NCBI RefSeq assembly: GCF_000003605.2
Contig: NW_003134548.1
Coordinates: 1 to 30,424 of the forward strand
Direction of reading: 5' to 3'
Length of the DNA stretch: 30,424 nt
Source of the DNA: Saccoglossus kowalevskii
Taxonomy: Eukaryota > Hemichordata > Enteropneusta > Harrimaniidae
Both the position numbers and the translations under genes were made by a program. This document shows positions 21,422 through 30,424 of this stretch, piece after piece. The notes below the pieces were generated by a model that worked only from the letters and a program-made list of their open reading frames with translations, had not been told where the DNA came from and searched no databases. The first letter of the stretch is position 1. Every line of letters starts with the position of its first letter.

Positions 21422-22359
21422 CAGCTTATAGATATTCACATGAGGTGACTGTAAAATGTTAGAATAGAAAACAGTGTGCAAAGTTTGAAAAAATGAAGGA
21501 AATGTTGGCGGAGTTGCTAGTTTATTTAGCCTAAGTCATTGTAATGACAACCCCGCAGTTAAATTTTGAAAGCATTGAGTAAATTTTCCGATAACGCCTC
21601 ATATCTAAGCAGATTATCACAACAGCCAATCGAAATATCGACAACAAATTGTAGACAAAGTTGTAAAAAGCGGTTGCAAAGTAGCTAGTTTCATTCGGGA
21701 TTGTTACCTGTGATATCACATTAACAAGTTCCGTAGTTGAACATTCGAAAATGTGAATAAATATTTCGTAACATGCTGTTAAATTACCGTAGTTTTACTC
21801 CAAGTATGTAGAGGTCATAGGTCAATCTAGAAGATACTTGTGCAAGCGATATCGATTTAAAACATCCAAAAACATGAAATAACCGCAAATTTGGAATAAT
21901 AATCCATGCAGCTGTAGGGTTAGGTGCTCGACAAATGTTTAAAGTAAAGCACAATCGGGCGTGGTTAGTACTTGCATGGGAGACTCCCTGACTAAACGAC
22001 CTTTTGTAATTTGTTTTTGTTTCAACACGCACATGGAAAAGATTTAAGGCAACGTTCCGGCACTTTTTCTTACTGTGATGTCAATCATTTATAGTAGAAA
22101 ATCGAGGCATTTTTGTAACTTTTTTAATTAATGGAAAATTTTCAAATTCGTTCTAATTTTCACGAACAAGTTGTGGATGCTGTCGGCACGTAGTGGGTGT
22201 TACACTGTTAACGCATCGTGCAAAGTTGTTCAAAGTGATTACAAAGTTGTACAAAGTTATTGCAAATTTGGTAAATGCATTTACATATATGACCAAGTTG
22301 TTAGCATATAAAAATCCACATTTGTAAAGTAGGAAAATTTAATAAAAGCCCGTTCAAAG
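21422..22359 (+). repeat. Satellite unit 24 (family A, 938 bp)
   Basis: Longest unit. Contains a tandem TAGAA duplication at 21460-21469. Subtype a markers: gaaataaccgcaaatttgg, gctgtagggtt and agatttaagg. DR1 at 21812-21824; 14-bp palindrome at 22271-22284. Confidence 0.94.
22271..22284. other. 14-bp palindrome GTAAATGCATTTAC (family A)
   Basis: The family A version of the octamer region is a perfect 14-bp palindrome. It is seen in units 1 (845-858) and 23-27. One base change relative to family B (G to A) removes the octamer but completes the symmetry. Just downstream family A also carries a TATAAAAA string that B units lack (TATAACAA). Confidence 0.5.
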
Positions 22360-23291
22360 CAGCTTATAGATATTCACATGAGGTGACTGTAAAATGTTAG
22401 AAAACAGTGTGCAAAGTTTGAAAAAATGAAGGAAATGTTGGCGGAGTTGCTAGTTTATTTAGCCTAAGTCATTGTAATGACAACCCCGCAGTTAAATTTT
22501 GAAAGCATTGAGTACATTTTCCGATAACGCCTCATATCTAAGCAGATTATCACAACAGCCAATCGAAATATCGACAACAAACTGTAGACAAAGTGGTAAA
22601 AAGTGGTTGCAAAGTAGCTAGTTTCATTCGGGATTGTTACCTGTGATATCATATTAACAAGTCCCGTAGTTGAACATTCGAAAATGTGAATAAATATTTC
22701 GTAACATGCTGTTAAATTACCGTAGTTTTACTCCAAGTATGTAGAGGTCATAGGTCAATCTAGAAGATACTTGTGCAAGCGATATCGATTTAAAACATCC
22801 AAAAACATGAAATAGCCGCAAATTCGGAATAATAATCCATGCAGCTGTGGGGTTAGGTGCTCGACAAATGATTAAAGTAAAGCACAATCGGGCGTGGTTA
22901 GTACTTGCATGGGAGACTCCCTGACTAAACGACCTTTTGAAATTTGTTTTTGTTTCAACACGCACATGGAAAAGATTGAAGGCAACGTTCCGGCACTTTT
23001 TCTACTGTGATGTCAATCATTTATAGTAGAAAGTCGAGGCATTTTTGTAACTTTTTTAATTAATGGAAAATTTTCAAATTCGTTCTAATTTTCATGAACA
23101 AGTTGTGGATGCTGTCGGCACGTAGTGGGTGTTACGCTGTTAACGCATCGTGCAAAGTTGTTCAAAGTGATTACAAAGTTGTACAAAGTTATTGCAAATT
23201 TGGTAAATGCATTTACATATATGACCAAGTTGTTAGCATATAAAAATCCACATTTGTAAAGTAGGGAAATTTAATAAAAGCCCGTTCAAAG
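22360..23291 (+). repeat. Satellite unit 25 (family A, 932 bp)
   Basis: Subtype b markers: gaaatagccgcaaattcgg, gctgtggggtt, agattgaagg and ttttctactg, as in the tail of unit 23. Private: gagtacattttcc, aagtggtaaaaagtgg and acaaatgattaaag. DR1 at 22745-22757. Confidence 0.94.
22717..22965 (-). other. 82-codon ORF of family A, judged non-coding
   Basis: A minus-strand frame of 82-92 codons is open in family A units (358-606, 1292-1570, 21784-22032, 22717-22965, 23649-23897, 24579-24827) and by chance in unit 16 (14331-14609). It is closed in the other B units, where a 1-nt length difference in the ttttgtttgtttc region shifts the frame. An ORF that exists only through an indel difference between satellite variants is unlikely to be a gene. 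Confidence 0.7.
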
Positions 23292-24221
23292 CAGCTTATA
23301 GATATTCACATGAGGTGACTGTAAAATGTTAGAAAACAGTGTGCAAAGTTTGAAAAAATGAAGGAAATGTTGGCGGAGTTGCTAGTTTATTTAGCCTAAG
23401 TCATTGTAATGACAACCCCGCAGTTAAATTTTGAAAGCATTGAGTAAATTTTCCGATAACGCCTCATATCTAAGCAGATTATCACAACAGCCAATCGAAA
23501 TATCGACAACAAACTGTAGACAAAGTTGTAAAAAGCGGTTGCAAAGTAGCTAGTTTCATTCGGGATTGTTACCTGTGATATCATATTAACAAGTCCCGTA
23601 GTTGAACATTCGAAAATGTGAATAAATATTTCGTAACATGCTGTTAAATTACCGTAGTTTTACTCCAAGTATGTAGAGGTCATAGGTCAATCTAGAAGAT
23701 ACTTGTGCAAGCGATATCGATTTAAAACATCCAAAAACATGAAATAACCGCAAATTTGGAATAATAATCCATGCAGCTGTAGGGTTAGGTGCTCGACAAA
23801 TGTTTAAAGTAAAGCACAATCGGGCGTGGTTAGTACTTGCATGGGAGACTCCCTGACTAAACGACCTTTTGTAATTTGTTTTTGTTTCAACACGCACATG
23901 GAAAAGATTTAAGGCAACGTTCCGGCACTTTTTCTTACTGTGATGTCATCATTTATAGTAGAAAATAGAGGCATTTTTGTAACTTTTTAATTAATGGATA
24001 ATTTTCTAATTCGTTCTAATTTCATGAACAAGTTGTGGATGCTGTCGGCACGTAGTGGGTGTTACGCTGTTGACGCATCGTGCAAAGTTGTTCAAAGTGA
24101 TTACAAAGTTGTACAAAGTTATTGCAAATTTGGTAAATGCATTTACATATATGACCAAGTTGTTAGCATATAAAAATCCACATTTGTAAAGTAGGGAAAT
24201 TTAATAAAAGCCCGTTCAAAG
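23292..24221 (+). repeat. Satellite unit 26 (family A, 930 bp)
   Basis: Subtype a in the middle (gaaataaccgcaaatttgg, gctgtagggtt). The tail carries gttacgctgttgacgc, as in unit 23. Three 1-nt losses and three substitutions are packed into about 23948-24027. DR1 at 23677-23689. Confidence 0.93.
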
Positions 24222-25154
24222 CAGCTTATAGATATTCACATGAGGTGACTGTAAAATGTTAGAAAACAGTGTGCAAAGTTTGAAAAAATGAAGGAAATGT
24301 TGGCGGAGTTGCTAGTTTATTTAGCCTAAGTCATTGTAATGACAACCCCGCAGTTAAATTTTGAAAGCATTGAGTAAATTTTCCGATAACGCCTCATATC
24401 TAAGCAGATTATCACAACAGCCAATCGAAATATCGACAACAAACTGTATACAAAGTTGTAAAAAGCGGTTGCAAAGTAGCTAGTTTCATTCGGGATTGTT
24501 ACCTGTGATATCACATTAACAAGTCCCGTAGTTGAACATTCGAAAATGTGAATAAATATTTCGTAACATGCTGTTAAATTACCGTAGTTTTACTCCAAGT
24601 ATGTAGAGGTCATAGGTCAATCTAGAAGATACTTGTGCAAGCGATATCGATTTAAAACATCCAAAAACATGAAATAACCGCAAATTTGGAATAATAATCC
24701 ATGCAGCTGTAGGGTTAGGTGCTCGACAAATGTTTAAAGTAAAGCACAATCGGGCGTGGTTAGTACTTGCATGGGAGACTCCCTGACTAAACGACCTTTT
24801 GTAATTTGTTTTTGTTTCAACACGCACATGGAAAAGATTTAAGGCAACGTTCCGGCACTTTTTCTTACTGTGATGTCAATCATTTATAGTAGAAAATCGA
24901 GGCATTTTTGTAACTTTTTTAATTAATGGAAAATTTTCAAATTCGTTCTAATTTTCACGAACAAGTTGTGGATGCTGTCGGCACGTAGTGGGTGTTACAC
25001 TGTTAACGCATCGTGCAAAGTTGTTCAAAGTGATTACAAAGTTGTACAAAGTTATTGCAAATTTGGTAAATGCATTTACATATATGACCAAGTTGTTAGC
25101 ATATAAAAATCCGCATTTGTAAAGTAGGGAAATTTAATAAAAGCCCGTTAAAAG
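24222..25154 (+). repeat. Satellite unit 27 (family A, 933 bp; junction at its end)
   Basis: Subtype a, near-identical to unit 24 apart from the TAGAA duplication. Family A continues to about 25112 (gcatataaaaatccg). By 25147 the sequence is family B (gttaaaagc in place of gttcaaagc), so the junction is narrow. DR1 at 24607-24619. Confidence 0.94.
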
Positions 25155-26085
25155 CAGCTTATAGATATTCACATGAGGTGACTGTAAAATGTTAGAAAAC
25201 AGCGTGCAATGTTTGAAAAATCGAAGGAAATGTTGGCGGAGTTGCTAGTTTATTTAGCCTAAGTCATTGTAATGACAACCCCGCAGTTAAATTTGGAAAG
25301 CATTGAGTAAATTTGCCGATAACGCCTCATATCTAAGCAGATTATCACAACAGTCAATCGAAATATTGACAACAAACTGTATGCAAAGTTGTAAAACGCG
25401 GTTGCGAAGTAGGTAGTTTCATTCGGGATTGTTACCTGTGATATCATATTAACAAGTCCCGTAGTTGAACATTCGAAAATGTGAATAAATATTCGTAACA
25501 TGCTGTTTAATTACCGTAGTTTTATTACAAGTACGTAGAGGTCATAGGTCAATCTAGAAGATACTTGTGCAAGTGATATCGATTTAAAACATCCAAAAAC
25601 ATGAAATAGCCGCAAATTCGGAATAATAATCCATTCAGCTGTGGGGTTAGGCGCTCGACAAATGTTTAAAGTAAAGCACAATCGGGCGTGATTAGTACTT
25701 GCATGGGAGACTCCCTGACTAAACGACCTTTTGAATTTTTGTTTGTTTCAACACGCACATGGAAAAGATGTAAGGCAACGTTCCGGCACTTTTTCTTACT
25801 GTGATGTCAATCATTTATAGTAGAAAATCGAGGCATTTTTGTAACTTTTTCAATTAATGGAAAATTTTCAAATTCGTTCTAATTTTCACGAACAAGTTGT
25901 GGATGCTGTTGGCACGTAGTGGGTGTTACACTGTTAACGCATCCTGCAAAGTTGTTCAAAGTGATTACAAAGTTGTACAAAGTTATTGCAAATTTGGTAA
26001 ATGCATTTGCATATATGACCAAGTTGTTATCATATAACAGTCCACATTTGTAAAGTAGGGAAATTTAATAAAAGCCCGTTAAAAG
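25155..26085 (+). repeat. Satellite unit 28 (B3, 931 bp)
   Basis: First of four near-identical B3 units, marked by caatgtttgaaaaatcg, aatattcgtaac, gtacgtagagg, TGATATCG, ccattcagctg, ggcgctcg and gtgattag. By eye I find no difference from unit 29 over all 931 bp. DR1 at 25539-25551. Confidence 0.95.
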
Positions 26086-27016
26086 CAGCTTATAGATATT
26101 CACATGAGGTGACTGTAAAATGTTAGAAAACAGCGTGCAATGTTTGAAAAATCGAAGGAAATGTTGGCGGAGTTGCTAGTTTATTTAGCCTAAGTCATTG
26201 TAATGACAACCCCGCAGTTAAATTTGGAAAGCATTGAGTAAATTTGCCGATAACGCCTCATATCTAAGCAGATTATCACAACAGTCAATCGAAATATTGA
26301 CAACAAACTGTATGCAAAGTTGTAAAACGCGGTTGCGAAGTAGGTAGTTTCATTCGGGATTGTTACCTGTGATATCATATTAACAAGTCCCGTAGTTGAA
26401 CATTCGAAAATGTGAATAAATATTCGTAACATGCTGTTTAATTACCGTAGTTTTATTACAAGTACGTAGAGGTCATAGGTCAATCTAGAAGATACTTGTG
26501 CAAGTGATATCGATTTAAAACATCCAAAAACATGAAATAGCCGCAAATTCGGAATAATAATCCATTCAGCTGTGGGGTTAGGCGCTCGACAAATGTTTAA
26601 AGTAAAGCACAATCGGGCGTGATTAGTACTTGCATGGGAGACTCCCTGACTAAACGACCTTTTGAATTTTTGTTTGTTTCAACACGCACATGGAAAAGAT
26701 GTAAGGCAACGTTCCGGCACTTTTTCTTACTGTGATGTCAATCATTTATAGTAGAAAATCGAGGCATTTTTGTAACTTTTTCAATTAATGGAAAATTTTC
26801 AAATTCGTTCTAATTTTCACGAACAAGTTGTGGATGCTGTTGGCACGTAGTGGGTGTTACACTGTTAACGCATCCTGCAAAGTTGTTCAAAGTGATTACA
26901 AAGTTGTACAAAGTTATTGCAAATTTGGTAAATGCATTTGCATATATGACCAAGTTGTTATCATATAACAGTCCACATTTGTAAAGTAGGGAAATTTAAT
27001 AAAAGCCCGTTAAAAG
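26086..27016 (+). repeat. Satellite unit 29 (B3, 931 bp)
   Basis: Apparently identical to unit 28. Shares the 1-nt deletion aatattcgtaac that lengthens the minus-strand ORF by 18 codons. DR1 at 26470-26482. Confidence 0.95.
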
Positions 27017-27947
27017 CAGCTTATAGATATTCACATGAGGTGACTGTAAAATGTTAGAAAACAGCGTGCAATGTTTGAAAAATCGAAGAAAATGTTGGCG
27101 GAGTTACTAGTTTATTTAGCCTAAGTCATTGTAATGACAACCCCGCAGTTAAATTTGGAAAGCATTGAGTAAATTTGCCGATAACGCCTCATATCTAAGC
27201 AGATTATCACAACAGTCAATCGAAATATTGACAACAAACTGTATGCAAAGTTGTAAAACGCGGTTGCGAAGTAGGTAGTTTCATTCGGGATTGTTACCTG
27301 TGATATCATATTAACAAGTCCCGTAGTTGAACATTCGAAAATGTGAATAAATATTCGTAACATGCTGTTTAATTACCGTAGTTTTATTACAAGTATGTAG
27401 AGGTCATAGGTCAATCTAGAAGACACTTGTGCAAGCGATATCGATTTAAAACATCCAAAAACATGAAATAGCCGTAAATTCGGAATAATAATCCATGCAG
27501 CTGTGGGGTTGGGCGCTCGACAAACGTTTAAAGTAAAGCACAATCGGGCATGATTAGTACTTGCATGGGAGACTCCCTGACTAAACGACCTTTTGAATTT
27601 TTGTTTGTTTCAACACGCACATGGAAAAGATGTAAGGCAACGTTCTGGCACTTTTTCTTACTGTGATGTCAATCATTTATAGTAGAAAATCGAGGCATTT
27701 TTGTAACTTTTTCAATTAATGGAAAATTTTCAAATTCGTTCTAATTTTCACGAACAAGTTGTGGATGCTGTTGGCACGTAGTGGGTGTTACACTGTTAAC
27801 GCATCCTGCAAAGTTGTTCAAAGTGATTACAAAGTTGTACAAAGTTATTGCAAATTTGGTAAATGCATTTGCATATATGACCAAGTTGTTTTCATATAAC
27901 AATCCACATTTGTAAAGTAGGGAAATTTAATAAAATCCCGTTAAAAG
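27017..27947 (+). repeat. Satellite unit 30 (B3, 931 bp)
   Basis: B3 with a few new variants: agaaaatgttgg, gttactag, agacacttg, a restored CGATATCG, gccgtaaattc, ggttgggcgc, gggcatgatt and gttctggc. DR1 at 27401-27413. Confidence 0.95.
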
Positions 27948-28883
27948 CAGCTTATAGATATTCACATGAGGTGACTGTAAAATGTTAGAAAACAGCGTGC
28001 AAAGTTTGCAAAATCGAAGGAAATGTTGGCGGAGTTGCTAGTTTATTTAGCCTAAGTCATTGTAATGACAACCCCGCAGTTAAATCTGGAAAGCATTGAG
28101 TAAATTTGCCGATAACGCCTCATATCTAAGCAGATTATCACAACAGTCAATCGAAATATTGACAACAAACTGTATGCAAAGTTGTAAAACGCGGTTGCGA
28201 AGTAGGTAGTTTCATTCGGGATTGTTACCTGTGATATCATATTAACAAGTCCCGTAGTTGAACATTCGAAAATGTGAATAAATATTCGTAACATGCTGTT
28301 TAATTACCGTAGTTTTATTACAAGTATGTAGAGGTCATAGGTCAATCTAGAAGACACTTGTGCAAGCGATATCGATTTAAAACATCCAAAAACATGAAAT
28401 AGCCGTAAATTCGGAATAATAATCCATGCAGCTGTGGGGTTGGGGTTGGGCGCTCGACAAATGTTTAAAGTAAAGCACAATCGGGCATGATTAGTACTTG
28501 CATGGGAGACTCCCTGACTAAACGACCTTTTGAATTTTTGTTTGTTTCAACACGCACATGGAAAAGATGTAAGGCAACGTTCTGGCACTTTTTCTTACTG
28601 TGATGTCAATCATTTATAGTAGAAAATCGAGGCATTTTTGTAACTTTTTCAATTAATGGAAAATTTTCAAATTCGTTCTAATTTTCACGAACAAGTTGTG
28701 GATGCTGTTGGCACGTAGTGGTGTTACACTGTTAACGCATCCTGCAAAGTTGTTCAAAGTGATTACAAAGTTGTACAAAGTTATTGCAAATTTGGTAAAT
28801 GCATTTGCATATATGACCAAGTTGTTATCATATAACAATCCACATTTGTAAAGTAGGGAAATTTAATAAAAGCCCGTTAAAAG
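27948..28883 (+). repeat. Satellite unit 31 (B3, 936 bp)
   Basis: Shares the unit 30 variants (agacacttg, gccgtaaattc, gttctggc). Contains a GGGGTT tandem duplication at 28436-28447 and one base lost in gtagtggtgtt. DR1 at 28332-28344. Confidence 0.95.
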
Positions 28884-29815
28884 CAGCTTATAGTTATTCA
28901 CATGAGGTGACTGTAAAATGTTAGAAAACAGCGTGCAAAGTTTGAAAAAGCGAAGGAAATGTTGGCGGAGTTGCTAGTTTATTTAGCCTAAGTCATTGTA
29001 ATGACAATCCCGCAGTTAAATTTTGAAAGCATTGAGTAAATTTGCCGATAACGCCTCATATCGAAGCAGATTATCACAACAGTCAATCGAAATATTGACA
29101 ACAAACTGTATGCAAAGTTGTAAAAAGCGGTTGCGAAGTAGGTAGTTTCATTCGGGATTTTTTCCTGTGATATCATATTAACAAGTCCCGTAGTTGAACA
29201 TTCGAAAATGTGAATAAATATTTCGTAACATGCTGTTTAATTACCGTAGTTTTGTTACAAGTATGTAGAGGTCATAGGTCAATCTAGAAGATACTTGTGC
29301 AAGAGATATCTATTTAAAACATCCAAAAACATGAAATAGCATCAAATTCGGAATAATAATCCATGCAGCTGTGGGGTTAGGTGCTCGACAAATGTTTAAA
29401 GTAAAGCACAATCGGGCGTGGTTAGTACTTGCATGGGAGACTCCCTGACTAAACGACCTTTTGTATTTTTGTTTGTTTCAACACGCACATGGAAAAGATG
29501 TAAGGCAACGTACCGGCACTTTTTCGTCCTGTGATGTCAATCATTTATAGTAGAAAATCGAGGCATTTTTGTAACTTTTTCAATTAATGGAAAATTTTCA
29601 AATTCGTTCTAATTTTCACGAACAAGTTGTGGATGCTGTCGGCACGTAGTGGGTGTTACACTGTTAACGCATCGTGCAAAGTTGTTCAAAGTGATTACAA
29701 AGTTGTACAAAGTTATTGCAAATTTGGTAAATGCATTTGCATATATGACCAAGTTGTTATCATATAACAATCCACATTTGTAAAGTAGGGAAATTTAATA
29801 AAAGCCCGTTAAAAG
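28884..29815 (+). repeat. Satellite unit 32 (B1, 932 bp)
   Basis: Typical B1. It shares tatagttattcac and aaaaagcgaagg with units 3 and 13, and gggattttttcctg with units 7 and 8. Private ttttcgtcctgtg. DR1 at 29269-29281. Confidence 0.94.
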
Positions 29816-30424
29816 CAGCTTATAGATATTCACATGAGGTGACAGTAAAATGTTAGAAAACAGCGTGCAAAGTTTGAAAAAAACGAAGGAAATGTTGGCG
29901 GAGTTGCTAGTTTATTTAGCCTAAGTCATTGTAATGACAACCCCGCAGTTAAATTTGGAAAGCATTGAGTAAATTTGCCGATAACGCCTCATATCTAAGC
30001 AGATTATCACAACAGTCAATCGAAATATTGACAACAAACTGTATGCAAAATTGTAAAACGCGGTTGCGAAGTAAGTAGTTTCATTCGGGATTGTTACCTG
30101 TGATATCATATTAACAAGTCCCGTATTTGAACATTCGAAAATGTGAATAAATATTTCGTAACATGCTGTTTAATTACCGTAGTTTTGTTACAAGTATGTA
30201 GAGGTCATAGGTCAATCTAGAAGATACTTGTGCAAGAGATATCTATTTAAAACATCCAAAAACATGAAATAGCATCAAATTCGGAATAATAAATCCATGC
30301 AGCTGTGTGGTTTAGGTGCTCGACAAATGTTTAAAAGTAAAGCACAATCGGGCGTGGTTAGTACTTGCATGGGGGACTCCCTGACTAAACGACCTTTTGT
30401 ATTTTTTGTTTTGTTTCAACACGC
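29816..30424 (+). repeat. Satellite unit 33 (partial, 609 nt, cut by window end)
   Basis: B1-type from ttttgttacaag onward. The window ends at tttcaacacgc. The last 140 nt carry five single-base gains, mostly in homopolymers, suggesting poor sequence quality. DR1 at 30202-30214. Confidence 0.93.

Larger units (their letters stand above)
1..30424 (+). repeat. Satellite array, ~932-bp unit, 32.65 head-to-tail copies
   Basis: The same block of about 932 bp recurs from the first to the last base in one orientation. Landmark strings such as cagctta, gaggtcataggtca, gcagctgtg and caaagttgttcaaagtg return every 922-938 bp, most often every 932. By eye, neighbouring units are mostly well above 90% identical; identity was not computed. 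There are no gaps, inversions or inserted elements. The unit is AT-rich (about 65% in the counted unit). This is a complex, long-unit satellite DNA typical of eukaryotic heterochromatin. Both array ends lie outside the window. No gene is supported anywhere in it, so every stretch here is satellite. The true copy number may differ from the assembled one, because such arrays are prone to collapse or expansion. Confidence 0.98.

Noticed and set aside
1-30424. Transposable element array (LTRs, terminal inverted repeats, target-site duplications)
   Set aside because: Units abut directly with no duplicated target sites, terminal inverted repeats or transposase/reverse-transcriptase frames. A pure tandem satellite explains all bases.

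Overview
The whole window is one uninterrupted head-to-tail tandem array of an AT-rich repeat unit of about 932 bp. I count 32 complete units (922 to 938 bp, mode 932) and a final partial unit of 609 nt. No unit is inverted, there is no unique flanking DNA, and I see no transposable-element insertion, rRNA or tRNA gene, or credible protein-coding gene. This is a eukaryotic satellite DNA array, probably heterochromatic (pericentromeric, centromeric or subtelomeric), and the window lies inside a longer array. One unit (12110-13041), counted by hand, has about 35% GC and a CpG observed/expected ratio near 1.1. That fits a genome with little germline CpG methylation, such as many invertebrates, better than a vertebrate. 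I do not recognise the species or a named satellite family.

Layout, phasing each unit at its cagctta motif (position 1 of the window). Units 1 and 2 (1 to about 1.7 kb) belong to sequence family A. Units 3-22 and the first half of unit 23 (about 1.75-21.1 kb) belong to family B, a mosaic of two linked-variant haplotypes, B1 and B2. The tail of unit 23 through unit 27 (about 21.1-25.1 kb) is family A again. Units 28-31 (25155-28883) are a nearly identical local amplification (B3), whose closest relative outside the block is unit 17. Units 32-33 return to B1. Several rare variants recur about 10.24 kb (11 units) apart, which hints at a larger higher-order period.

Inside the unit the most interesting structure is cryptic. 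The 932-bp unit looks like a strongly diverged pentamer of about 186-bp, nucleosome-sized sub-repeats. On top of this sit several conserved short elements: a perfect DR1 nuclear-receptor site (AGGTCA-T-AGGTCA); an 8-bp palindrome whose two ends change together (CGATATCG or AGATATCT); a CAAAG tract phased at 10.5 bp; a cluster of A/T tracts including GAAAATTTTC; and a POU-octamer/MORE-like palindrome that family A replaces with a perfect 14-bp palindrome. These suggest a satellite built for nucleosome phasing and possibly transcription-factor binding, but function is inference. The short ORFs that recur in each unit are best explained as by-products of repeat homogenisation: some copies share stop codons or frameshifts. 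Several clusters of 1-nt indels, notably near 15.5 kb and in the last 140 nt, look like sequence-quality artefacts.
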